DNA of 38,077 bases. Origin: Xanthomonas arboricola. Its GTDB lineage: Bacteria; Pseudomonadota; Gammaproteobacteria; Xanthomonadales; Xanthomonadaceae. Of the stretch, positions 30,938-38,077 are shown piece after piece. Location: assembly GCF_003353015.1 (NCBI RefSeq), contig NZ_QREM01000008.1, forward strand, positions 540,803-578,879. The letters are read 5' to 3'. The notes under the pieces are model-generated. The model was not told where the DNA came from. It was given only the letters and a program-made list of their open reading frames with translations, and made no database searches. Numbering within the stretch: the first letter of the stretch is position 1; the number at the start of each line of letters is the position of its first letter. The position numbers were made by a program, and so were the translations under genes.

Positions 30938-31243
30938 TTACCAGCTTGCCTTGCGCAGACCCGGAACGTCGCCGTTCATCGTGGCCTTGCGCAGCATGTT
31001 GCGACCCAGACCGAACTTGCGGTAGACACCGCGCGGACGGCCGGACAGCTCGCAACGGTTGCGGTGGCGGCTCGGCGACGAATCGCGCGGCAGCTTCTGC
31101 AACTTGGTCGACGCATCGATCTTCTCTTCGTAGGACGCATCCTGGCTGGAGAGGATCTTCTTCAGCGCATCACGCTTGCCGGCGAATTTCTTCGCCAGCT
31201 TTGCACGCTTGATGTCGCGGTGGATCATGGAGGTCTTTGCCAT
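30938..31243 (-). CDS. rpsN: 30S ribosomal protein S14
   Basis: Small-subunit head protein. 101 aa, the long zinc-independent form: only one cysteine remains (in '[18 protein letters not shown]'). Starts [20 protein letters not shown]. 18 bp after rplE. Confidence 0.98.
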
Positions 31244-31261
31244 TTCGGATGTCCTCGACGG

Positions 31262-31804
31262 TCAGTTACGGAACGGGAACTTGAACGCTGCCAGCAGCGC
31301 CTTCGCTTCCGCATCCGTCTTGGCGGTGGTGGTGATGGCGATATCCATACCGCGAATCGCGTCGACGGCGTCGAAGTCGATTTCCGGGAAGATGATCTGT
31401 TCCTTCACACCCATGTTGAAGTTGCCACGACCGTCAAAGGAGCGACCCGAAACACCACGGAAGTCGCGCACGCGCGGCAACGAGATGTTGATCAGACGAT
31501 CCAGAAACTCGTACATCTTGGCGCGACGCAAGGTGGTCTTGCAGCCGATCGGCCAACCGTCGCGAATCTTGAACGATGCGACCGAGACGCGCGACTTGGT
31601 GACCACCGGCTTCTGGCCGGAGATCTTGGACATGTCGGCGACCGCATTTTCCAGAATCTTCTTGTTGGTAGCAGCCTCGCCCACGCCCATGTTGAGCGTG
31701 ACCTTGACCAGCTTCGGCACTTCCATCGGATTGGTGTAGCCGAATTCCTTCATCAGGGCCGGCACCACGTTTTCCTTGTAAAACTTTTCGAGACGCGTAT
31801 TCAT
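31262..31804 (-). CDS. rplE: 50S ribosomal protein L5
   Basis: 5S rRNA-binding protein bridging the subunits. 180 aa with '[25 protein letters not shown]', '[31 protein letters not shown]' and '[11 protein letters not shown]' (in pieces). Its start region is where S8 represses in E. coli; I did not verify such a fold here. Confidence 0.99.
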
Positions 31805-31815
31805 GATCTCATTCC

Positions 31816-32133
31816 TCAGGCGTCGAGCGCCTCACCGCTGGAGCGGAACACACGCAATTTGCGTCCATCCTCCAGCACCTTGAAGCCAACGCGTTCGCCC
31901 TTGCCCGTTGCCGGGTTGACGATATTGACGTTGGAGATATGGATCGACGCTTCACGCTCGACCACGCCGCCGGCGACACCCGCCTGCGGGTTCGGCTTGG
32001 TGTGGCGCTTGATGACGTTGGCATTGGAGACGATCACGCGATCGCCGTCCACACGCACAACTTCACCCTGCTTACCCTTGTCCTTGCCGGTGTTGATGAC
32101 GACCTGGTCGCCCTTCTTGATACGGTTAGCCAT
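31816..32133 (-). CDS. rplX: 50S ribosomal protein L24
   Basis: Assembly-initiating large-subunit protein. 105 aa with the KOW motif '[20 protein letters not shown]' near the N-terminus and '[28 protein letters not shown]' (in pieces). 15 bp after rplN. Confidence 0.98.
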
Positions 32134-32148
32134 GTATATGTCCTCCGC

Positions 32149-32517
32149 TCACAGCACTTCGGGAGCGAGCGAGACGATCTTCATGAACTTCTCGGAACGC
32201 AGCTCGCGCGTCACCGGCCCGAAGATGCGGGTCCCGATCGGCTCCTGCTTATTGTTCAACAGCACAGCGGCGTTGCCATCGAAGCGGATCAGCGAACCGT
32301 CGGGACGGCGCACACCCTTGCGGGTACGCACCACGACGGCGTCGTAGACTTCGCCCTTCTTGACCTTGCCACGCGGAATGGCGTCCTTGACGGTCACCTT
32401 GATGATGTCGCCAATGTGTGCGTAACGGCGCTTGGAGCCGCCCAGCACCTTGATGCACATCACTTCCTTGGCACCCGAATTGTCGGCGACATCGAGGTAG
32501 CTCTGCATCTGGATCAT
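32149..32517 (-). CDS. rplN: 50S ribosomal protein L14
   Basis: Intersubunit-bridge protein, 122 aa: [20 protein letters not shown], '[19 protein letters not shown]' and '[20 protein letters not shown]', ending SLAPEVL as in E. coli. 14 bp after rpsQ. Confidence 0.99.
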
Positions 32518-32531
32518 GATTCAGATCTCCC

Positions 32532-32801
32532 TTATTCGGCCGAACGGGTGACGATTTCGACCACCCGCCAGTTCTTGGTCTTGGACATCGGAGCAATCTC
32601 GGTCACACGCACGACGTCGCCTTCGTTGCAGGCATTGTCGGCGTCGTGTGCGTGGAGCTTGGACGAGCGCTTGATGTACTTACCGTACAACGGGTGCTTG
32701 ACCTGGCGCTCCACCAACACGGTGACCGTCTTGTCCATCTTGTTGCTGACGACACGGCCTTCGACCGTGCGCAGCGTTTGCTTTTCGTTGTTGTCGCTCA
32801 T
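32532..32801 (-). CDS. rpsQ: 30S ribosomal protein S17
   Basis: Primary 16S rRNA-binding protein, 89 aa: '[19 protein letters not shown]', '[20 protein letters not shown]' and the OB-fold segment '[20 protein letters not shown]'. 11 bp after rpmC. Confidence 0.98.
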   Translation of the reverse strand: MSDNNEKQTLRTVEGRVVSNKMDKTVTVLVERQVKHPLYGKYIKRSSKLHAHDADNACNEGDVVRVTEIAPMSKTKNWRVVEIVTRSAE

Positions 32802-32812
32802 CGCGGCCGTCC

Positions 32813-32998
32813 TTACTTGGTGCTGCCGAGCAGGTACTTGACGCGAGCAATCTCGCGGCGCACCCGGCGGGTATCGTGGGTCTTCGGCAGCTGGCCGGTG
32901 ACCTGCTGCATACGGAGCGAGAACTGCTCCTTACGCAGATCGGTCAGGTGGGCCTTCAGTTCGTCAGCCGACTTCTCGCGGAGTTGTTTGATATCCAT
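32813..32998 (-). CDS. rpmC: 50S ribosomal protein L29
   Basis: Two-helix large-subunit protein beside the exit tunnel, 61 aa: '[20 protein letters not shown]' and '[14 protein letters not shown]'. Its ATG overlaps the rplP stop as TGATG, indicating coupled translation. Confidence 0.97.
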   Translation of the reverse strand: MDIKQLREKSADELKAHLTDLRKEQFSLRMQQVTGQLPKTHDTRRVRREIARVKYLLGSTK

Positions 32999-33411
32999 CA
33001 GCGCACCGTCCGGGTCACGAAAGTGGTGGTCACCGACAATTTCGCGGCGGCAAGGCGGAACGCCTCACGTGCGACATCTTCGGGGATCCCCTCGATTTCA
33101 TAGATCATGCGGCCCGGCTGAATCTGCGCGACCCAGTACTCCACGTTGCCCTTACCGGAGCCCATGCGGACTTCGATCGGCTTCTTGGTGATCGGCTTGT
33201 CGGGGAACACACGAATCCACATCTTGCCGCCCTTCTTGACGTGGCGGCTGATCGTACGACGTGCTGCTTCAATCTGGCGCGCGGTCAGCTGACCGTGCGC
33301 GGTTGCCTTGAGGCCGTACTCGCCGAAGCTGACGGCGTTTCCGCTCCATGCCAGGCCGTCGTTACGGCCCTTGTGCATCTTGCGATATTTGGTTCGCTTG
33401 GGTTGCAACAT
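32998..33411 (-). CDS. rplP: 50S ribosomal protein L16
   Basis: Large-subunit protein near the A-site tRNA. 137 aa: [20 protein letters not shown], '[24 protein letters not shown]' (in pieces), and '[21 protein letters not shown]' near residue 80. 5 bp after rpsC. Confidence 0.99.
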   Translation of the reverse strand: MLQPKRTKYRKMHKGRNDGLAWSGNAVSFGEYGLKATAHGQLTARQIEAARRTISRHVKKGGKMWIRVFPDKPITKKPIEVRMGSGKGNVEYWVAQIQPGRMIYEIEGIPEDVAREAFRLAAAKLSVTTTFVTRTVR

Positions 33412-33416
33412 TGCCG

Positions 33417-34151
33417 TTACCTCGCTTCACGAGCCGGGCGCGAAGGACGGTCACCACGGTCGCCGCGATCGTTACGATCGTTGCGCGGGCTGTCGTCCTG
33501 CTTCTCCTGGCCAACCTGGGAGAAGTCGAAGACCTCGCCCTTATAGATCCAGACCTTGATACCGATGATGCCGTACGTCGTGGACGCCTCGGCAAAACCG
33601 TAATCGATGTCGGCACGTAGCGTGTGCAGCGGCACGCGGCCTTCGCGGTACCACTCCGAACGGGCGATTTCTGCACCGTTGAGGCGGCCAGCCACATTGA
33701 CCTTGATGCCCAGGGCACCCAGGCGCATCGCGTTGCCGACCGAGCGCTTCATTGCACGGCGGAACATGATGCGACGCTCAAGCTGCTGCGCGATCGACTC
33801 GGCGACCAGCTGCGCATCCAGCTCCGGCTTGCGCACTTCGGTGACGTTGATGTGGGCAGGAACACCCATCATCGCGCTCACTTCCTTACGCAGCTTTTCA
33901 ATGTCCTCGCCACGCTTGCCGATCACCACGCCCGGACGGGCGGTGTGGATCGTCACGCGGGCGGTTTTGGCAGGGCGCTCGATCAAGATCTTGCTGATAC
34001 CTGCCTGCGCGAGCTTCTTGCGCAGCATTTCACGCACTTTCAGGTCGGCTGCCAGATAGGCGGCGAAGTCGGCCTTGCTTGCGTACCACTTGGAATTCCA
34101 GTCCTTGGCGATGCCAAGGCGAATTCCAGTCGGATGAACTTTATGACCCAT
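33417..34151 (-). CDS. rpsC: 30S ribosomal protein S3
   Basis: Small-subunit protein at the mRNA entry channel. 244 aa: '[20 protein letters not shown]', KH domain with '[20 protein letters not shown]', and C-terminal '[30 protein letters not shown]' (in pieces). The last 25 residues are a low-complexity tail of repeated RND/RGD units, about 11 residues longer than E. coli S3. Confidence 0.99.
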   Translation of the reverse strand: MGHKVHPTGIRLGIAKDWNSKWYASKADFAAYLAADLKVREMLRKKLAQAGISKILIERPAKTARVTIHTARPGVVIGKRGEDIEKLRKEVSAMMGVPAHINVTEVRKPELDAQLVAESIAQQLERRIMFRRAMKRSVGNAMRLGALGIKVNVAGRLNGAEIARSEWYREGRVPLHTLRADIDYGFAEASTTYGIIGIKVWIYKGEVFDFSQVGQEKQDDSPRNDRNDRGDRGDRPSRPAREAR

Positions 34152-34168
34152 GGTCTTTTCCTTTCCGC

Positions 34169-34504
34169 TTACTTGGCGGCGCCGACAATCACAGTGATGT
34201 GACTGGTGCGCTTGAGGATGCGGGTACCGCGGCCTTTCGCCCGCGCCATGAAACGCTTCAGGGACGGACCTTCATCAACCATGATGGTCTTGACCTTCAG
34301 CTCGTCGACATCCGCGCCCTGATTGTTCTCGGCATTGGCAATCGCCGACTCCACAACCTTCTTGATCAGGTGCGCAGCCTTTTTATCCGAGAACTTCAGC
34401 AGATTGACCGCACGCTCGGCGGACAAACCACGCACCTGGTCAGCGACCAGGCGGGCCTTCTGCGGGGAGATGCGCGCGGTGCGCAGGATTGCTTTCGCTT
34501 CCAT
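34169..34504 (-). CDS. rplV: 50S ribosomal protein L22
   Basis: Exit-tunnel protein. 111 aa, [20 protein letters not shown]. Two ATGs six bp apart compete: AAGGAG (34513-34518) is eight nt from ATG 34504 but only two nt from ATG 34510, so 34504 is chosen. The rpsS stop codon TAA overlaps the Shine-Dalgarno. This junction is identical over 21 nt to the rplC-rplD junction. Confidence 0.97.
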   Translation of the reverse strand: MEAKAILRTARISPQKARLVADQVRGLSAERAVNLLKFSDKKAAHLIKKVVESAIANAENNQGADVDELKVKTIMVDEGPSLKRFMARAKGRGTRILKRTSHITVIVGAAK

Positions 34505-34516
34505 CGTCATCTCTCC

Positions 34517-34786
34517 TTACCTGCTCGACTTCTTGTCGCCACCGTGACCCTTGAAGGTCCGGGTGACGGCAAATTCGCCGAGCTTGTGGCCGACCATATT
34601 CTCGTTGACGAGCACCGGAATGTGGTTCTTGCCGTTATGCACGGCGATGGTGATGCCTACCATTTCCGGCAGGATCATCGAACGGCGCGACCAGGTCTTG
34701 ATCGGCTTCTTGCTACCCGCAGCGGACTCCACCTTCTTTGCAAGGTGGTGATCGACGAACGGGCCCTTCTTGAGTGAACGTGCCAT
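34517..34786 (-). CDS. rpsS: 30S ribosomal protein S19
   Basis: Small-subunit head protein, 89 aa: [20 protein letters not shown], '[22 protein letters not shown]', '[25 protein letters not shown]' (in pieces). 6 bp after rplB. Confidence 0.99.
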   Translation of the reverse strand: MARSLKKGPFVDHHLAKKVESAAGSKKPIKTWSRRSMILPEMVGITIAVHNGKNHIPVLVNENMVGHKLGEFAVTRTFKGHGGDKKSSR

Positions 34787-34792
34787 GGTCGA

Positions 34793-35620
34793 TTAGCCCC
34801 TACGATCGCGGACGATGAATTGCTGGGTGCGCTTGTTCTTGCGCGTCTTGTAACCCTTGGTCGGCACACCCCACGGGGTGACCGGATGCGGATTACCCTG
34901 GCCAGCCTTGGCCTCACCACCACCGTGCGGGTGATCGACCGGGTTCATGGCCGCACCGCGAACGGTCGGACGAACACCGCGCCAGCGCTTGGCGCCAGCC
35001 TTGCCCAGCTTCTCGAGGTTGTGCTCGTCGTTGCCGACTTCGCCGATGGTGGCGCGGCACTCGACCGGCACCTTGCGCATTTCGCCCGAGCGCAGGCGCA
35101 GCGTGGCATAGATGCCTTCGCGAGCGACCAGCTGGACGGCTGCACCGGCAGCACGTGCGATCTGAGCGCCCTTACCCGGCTTCAGCTCGATACCGTGGAC
35201 CGTCGTACCGACCGGGATGTTGCGCAGCGGCAGCGTGTTGCCGGTCTTGATCGGCGCGTTGGCACCGGCAATGACCTGGTCGCCAGCCTTCAGGCCCTTG
35301 GGGGCGATGATGTAGCGACGCTCGCCGTCGACATAGCACAGCAGGGCGATATGGGCGGTACGGTTCGGATCGTATTCGATCCGCTCCACACGCGCCGGAA
35401 TGCCTTCCTTGTTGCGCTTGAAGTCGATGATGCGGTAGTGCTGCTTGTGGCCACCACCGACGTGACGCACGGTGATGCGGCCATGGTGGTTACGACCACC
35501 GGACTTGCTCTGCGAGTCGAGCAGCGCCGCGTGCGGTGCGCCCTTGTGCAGATCGGGAGTAACCACGCGCACGGCGGAACGACGGCCGGGAGAGGTGGGT
35601 TTGAACTTCATCAATGGCAT
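34793..35620 (-). CDS. rplB: 50S ribosomal protein L2
   Basis: Core large-subunit protein needed for subunit joining and peptidyl transfer. 275 aa: [20 protein letters not shown], '[20 protein letters not shown]', and C-terminal '[20 protein letters not shown]' with the conserved histidine of the active-site region. 10 bp after rplW. Confidence 0.99.
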
Positions 35621-35630
35621 GGGATGGACC

Positions 35631-35930
35631 TCAGGCCTTGGCCGTTACGTCGATGGACTGACCATCAACCAGGCGGACGTACGCCTTGCGCCAATTGCCA
35701 CGGCTGCCAGCACGGTTACGGAAGGACTTGCTCTTGCCCTTGACGTTGACCACGTTGACTGCCTTGACCTTGACGTCGAACAGCTGCTCGACCGCGGCCT
35801 TTACATCGGCCTTGGTGGCTTCGTTCGAAACTTCGAAGACATACTGGTTGGAGATTTCCTGCAGGCGCGCGGTCTTTTCGGAGACTCGCGGAGCACGCAG
35901 CACGCTGAAGATTTTTTCGTTGCTGCTCAT
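35631..35930 (-). CDS. rplW: 50S ribosomal protein L23
   Basis: Exit-tunnel protein and docking site for trigger factor and SRP. 99 aa: '[18 protein letters not shown]', '[24 protein letters not shown]' and '[27 protein letters not shown]' (in pieces). ATG 35930 has AGGAG eight nt upstream and overlaps the rplD stop as ATGA; an in-frame GTG at 35939 falls inside the Shine-Dalgarno and is rejected. Confidence 0.97.
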
Positions 35931-36532
35931 GCCAGCCACTCCTCGACCTTCTTGACCGCATCGGCGGTGATCACGACCGTATCGGCCCCGACCAGAGCGA
36001 CCGGATCCAGACCCTGCACATCACGCACCTGCACATACGGCAGATTGCGGGCGGACAGATACAGGTGCTCGGAGGCTTCCTCGGTGACGATCAGCGGGCG
36101 CTTGCCCACATCCAGTCCCTTCAGCTTCTCGATCAGACCCTGGGTCTTGGTGGTTTCGACGTCGAACGCATCGACGATCATCAGGCGACCCTGGCGGTTG
36201 AGCTCAGAGAAGATCGCGCAGATGGCCGCACGGTACATCTTGCGGTTGACTTTCTGTTCGAAGCTGCGCGGCTTGGCCGCGAAGGTCACGCCGCCGCCGA
36301 CGAAGATCGGAGCCGTCAGCGCGCCATGACGCGCACCGCCGCCCTTCTGCTTCTTCGACTTCTTGGTCGTGCCCGCAACTTCCGAACGCGTCTTCTGTGC
36401 CTTGGTACCAGCGCGACCGGCATTGCGATAAGCGACGACGACCTGGTGAACCAGATCTTCGCTGAATTCGCGACCGAACACGGCATCGGAGACCGAGACC
36501 TTGTTGTTGCTACCCGTGATAACGAGTTCCAT
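35927..36532 (-). CDS. rplD: 50S ribosomal protein L4
   Basis: Exit-tunnel protein and, in E. coli, the autogenous regulator of the S10 operon. 201 aa, as in E. coli: [20 protein letters not shown], '[21 protein letters not shown]' (loop region), '[21 protein letters not shown]' and C-terminal '[16 protein letters not shown]'. ATG 36532 is chosen over ATG 36538 by Shine-Dalgarno spacing (8 versus 2 nt). Confidence 0.97.
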
Positions 36533-36544
36533 CGTCATCTCTCC

Positions 36545-37195
36545 TTATGCCTTGCTCGCCGGACGGACGATCACGTCGCCACCAGCTGCGCCAGGCACGG
36601 CGCCGCGGATAGCAATCAGACCACGCTCGACGTCGACCTTGACCACTTCCAGGTTCTGCGTGCTTTGCTGCACGGCGCCCATGTGGCCCGACATCTTCTT
36701 GCCCGGGAAAACACGACCCGGGGTCTGGCGCTGACCCAACGAACCCGGCGCGCGATGCGACAGCGAGTTACCGTGAGTTGCATCGCCCATACGGAAGTTG
36801 TAGCGCTTGATGGTGCCCTGGAAACCCTTACCCTTGGTGACGCCCTGGACGTCGACCTTCTGGCCGACCTCGAAGATGTCCGCCTTGATCTCGCCGCCGA
36901 CGGCGAAATCGCCGAGCTGCGCATCTTCAACGCGGAATTCCCACAAGCCACGACCTGCTTCGACCTTCGCCTTGGCGAAGTGACCGGCGGCCGGCTTGTT
37001 GACCAGTGCGGCGCGACGCGCGCCAACGGTAATCTGCACGGCGCTGTAGCCGTCGGCTTCGACGGTCTTGATCTGCGCGATGCGGTTTGGAGTTGCTTCG
37101 ATCAGCGTGACCGGCACCGAGCGACCGTCTTCAGTGAAGACGCGGCTCATACCGGCCTTGCGGCCTACGAAGCCCAACGAATATTTCTTCGTCAT
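36545..37195 (-). CDS. rplC: 50S ribosomal protein L3
   Basis: Assembly-initiating large-subunit protein reaching the peptidyl transferase centre. 216 aa: [20 protein letters not shown], '[20 protein letters not shown]', '[34 protein letters not shown]' (in pieces). The glutamine in '[13 protein letters not shown]' is at the position methylated by PrmB in E. coli. Confidence 0.99.
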   Translation of the reverse strand: MTKKYSLGFVGRKAGMSRVFTEDGRSVPVTLIEATPNRIAQIKTVEADGYSAVQITVGARRAALVNKPAAGHFAKAKVEAGRGLWEFRVEDAQLGDFAVGGEIKADIFEVGQKVDVQGVTKGKGFQGTIKRYNFRMGDATHGNSLSHRAPGSLGQRQTPGRVFPGKKMSGHMGAVQQSTQNLEVVKVDVERGLIAIRGAVPGAAGGDVIVRPASKA

Positions 37196-37206
37196 GGTCG
37201 TAGTCC

Positions 37207-37518
37207 TCAGGTCAACTTGATCTGAACGTCGACGCCAGCCGCGAGTTCGAGCTTCATCAGCGCGTCCACGGTCTTGTCGTTCGGGTCGACGATATCGAGC
37301 ACACGCTTGTGCGTGCGGGTTTCGTACTGGTCACGCGCATCCTTGTCGGCATGCGGGGATACGAGGATGGTGTAACGTTCGATCTTGGTCGGCAACGGGA
37401 TCGGGCCACGCACTTGCGCGCCGGTCCGCTTAGCCGTTTCGACGATCTCGCTGGCCGAACGGTCGATCAAACGATGATCGAACGCCTTCAACCGAATCCG
37501 GATCTTTTGTTCCGACAT
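37207..37518 (-). CDS. rpsJ: 30S ribosomal protein S10
   Basis: Small-subunit head protein and NusE, part of the transcription antitermination complex. 103 aa: [20 protein letters not shown], '[31 protein letters not shown]' (in pieces), ending VQIKLT. The frame is open upstream to 37638, but family length and AAGGA ten nt before ATG 37518 fix the start. The Shine-Dalgarno lies beside a 10-bp palindrome GGAAGCTTCC (37522-37531). First gene of the S10 operon. Confidence 0.99.
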   Translation of the reverse strand: MSEQKIRIRLKAFDHRLIDRSASEIVETAKRTGAQVRGPIPLPTKIERYTILVSPHADKDARDQYETRTHKRVLDIVDPNDKTVDALMKLELAAGVDVQIKLT

Positions 37519-37535
37519 GACGGAAGCTTCCTTCG

Positions 37536-37625
37536 TTAAAAGAGCGACGGGCAAGGCCTCTGGGATACCTGCCCCGATATTCCTGACGTAGATGAAATCG
37601 CCATGCATCCTGCTGACGAGGGCAT
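37536..37625 (-). CDS. Possible 29-codon leader ORF upstream of rpsJ
   Basis: ATG 37625 follows GGAGG by only 2 nt and opens a 29-codon frame ([11 protein letters not shown]...PSLF) ending with TAA 17 nt before the rpsJ start. Nothing in it resembles a known peptide. It could be a translated leader ORF or chance; the Shine-Dalgarno spacing is too short for strong initiation. Confidence 0.25.
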   Translation of the reverse strand: MPSSAGCMAISSTSGISGQVSQRPCPSLF

Positions 37626-37636
37626 TTCCTCCGCCC

Positions 37637-37669
37637 AAAAACTGAGGCAGCCCGGTAAACCGGCCTGCC
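37637..37669 (-). terminator. Terminator-like hairpin at the start of the S10 leader
   Basis: GGCAGGCCGG/CCGGGCTGCC (nine pairs, one G-G mismatch, TTTA loop; 37646-37669) followed by TCAG then TTTTT in the minus direction. It begins within about five nt of the predicted transcript start, so it is an attenuator candidate. Confidence 0.6.
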
Positions 37670-37679
37670 CAGACGGAAA

Positions 37680-37708
37680 AGTATAATGCGCAACAAGAGC
37701 ACGGTCAA
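37680..37708 (-). promoter_or_regulatory. Strong sigma70-type promoter of the S10 operon
   Basis: On the minus strand TTGACC (37703-37708), a 17-bp spacer and TATACT (37680-37685), each five of six to consensus. The predicted start is near 37673, giving a leader of about 155 nt before rpsJ. Confidence 0.8.
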
Positions 37709-37915
37709 CAACGCGTGAGTTGTTGAGTGCTCCATGCAACGCGACCTTCCCGGTCTGGCGAACACGAGCGGCATCCTGCCGTTCTTTTCGCTGTAACTCA
37801 GCGCCCTACCCAGGGACACCGAGCCGCGCATTATAGCGATGGCTTCTCGCCTGCGCAAGCATTCCACTCCGCCAGTACGTCGGTCGATGCACCTCTGCCC
37901 GGGCCGGCGCGCGAC
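37709..37915. other. Region between tuf terminator and S10 promoter
   Basis: About 207 bp without a recognisable gene. Nothing beyond ordinary sequence was seen. Confidence 0.6.
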
Positions 37916-37944
37916 AAAAAAAGGGCCGGCTTGCGCCGACCCTT
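37916..37944 (-). terminator. Intrinsic terminator of tuf
   Basis: Stem AAGGGTCGGC/GCCGGCCCTT (one T-G pair) with a short loop, followed by a run of T residues (seven A's on the plus strand at 37916-37922), about 42 bp after the tuf stop. It separates tuf from the S10 operon. Confidence 0.9.
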
Positions 37945-37986
37945 GTTCGTGCGGATCCAGCGACCGAAGCCGCCGGATTGCAGGAC

Positions 37987-38077
37987 TTACTTGACGATCT
38001 TGGCAACCACGCCGGCGCCGACGGTACGACCGCCTTCACGGATGGCGAAGCGCAGACCTTCGTCCATCGCGACCGGG
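37987..38077 (-). CDS. tuf: Elongation factor Tu, C-terminal 29 codons (partial)
   Basis: The right edge cuts this gene. The visible end reads PVAMDEGLRFAIREGG then RTVGAGVVAKIVK and stop, the characteristic EF-Tu C-terminus. EF-Tu carries aminoacyl-tRNA to the ribosome. Placement before rpsJ is the usual str-S10 arrangement. Whether it is tufA or tufB cannot be told from this fragment. Confidence 0.97.
   Translation of the reverse strand, partial: PVAMDEGLRFAIREGGRTVGAGVVAKIVK

Noticed and set aside
37519..37638. N-terminal extension of rpsJ to 37638
   Set aside because: The extra 40 codons have no S10 homology and would start at TTG; ATG 37518 has a Shine-Dalgarno and family length.

Overview
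The window is a stretch of high-GC gammaproteobacterial chromosome that looks like Xanthomonas. Pointers are the protein sequences of the complete S10-spc-alpha ribosomal cluster, the set of genes beside it (class II DAHP synthase, DsbB, BipA, malate dehydrogenase, FadH), the AT-poor codon use, and the 7-bp ATTCCCA simple repeat at the left edge. The genus call is inference from recognition and no database was searched. I see no insertion sequence, prophage, CRISPR array, tRNA or rRNA, and no obvious defence or secretion island; this is core chromosome.

Layout, left to right. (1) 42-3914, minus strand: a sulfate importer operon sbp-cysT-cysW-cysA. (2) 4085-7019: kbl overlapped by a small HNH nuclease gene, which overlaps tail-to-tail with a minus-strand pseudouridine synthase gene preceded by a small exported protein gene. 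(3) 7210-8307, minus: an OmpA-type porin with its terminator. (4) 8724-13736, plus: an MDR-family oxidoreductase, 2,4-dienoyl-CoA reductase (fadH), a SleB-type cell wall hydrolase behind a 635-bp gap with a hairpin-rich leader, and a glutathione S-transferase. (5) 13928-15525, minus: mdh and a cyclophilin. (6) 15744-19773, plus: typA/bipA, a DUF2127 membrane protein and an exported amidase. (7) 19763-22933, minus: dsbB, class II DAHP synthase and an MscS-type channel. (8) 23263-38077, minus: in transcription order the tail of tuf, its terminator, then rpsJ-rplC-rplD-rplW-rplB-rpsS-rplV-rpsC-rplP-rpmC-rpsQ-rplN-rplX-rplE-rpsN-rpsH-rplF-rplR-rpsE-rpmD-rplO-secY, then rpsM-rpsK-rpsD-rpoA-rplQ and a final terminator.

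The ribosomal cluster has the standard gene order but is not a uniform tightly packed operon. Most junctions are 0-20 bp, yet a few are long (rpsN-rpsH 205 bp, rplF-rplR 91 bp, rplR-rpsE 159 bp, secY-rpsM 349 bp, rpsD-rpoA 53 bp, rpoA-rplQ 181 bp), and each of these contains perfect or near-perfect hairpins. Two of the hairpins (rpsN-rpsH and rpoA-rplQ) are followed by U-runs like intrinsic terminators. A strong sigma70-type promoter precedes rpsJ, and its transcript would begin almost at once with a terminator-like hairpin. A second good promoter lies in the secY-rpsM gap, where rpmJ (L36) is often found but is absent here. These intercistronic RNA structures are the most interesting content of the window: a candidate layer of attenuation or processing that sets ribosomal protein, SecY and RNA polymerase alpha levels.

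All coordinates and motifs were read by eye. Promoter, terminator and operator calls are pattern matches. Protein functions rest on family recognition from motifs.
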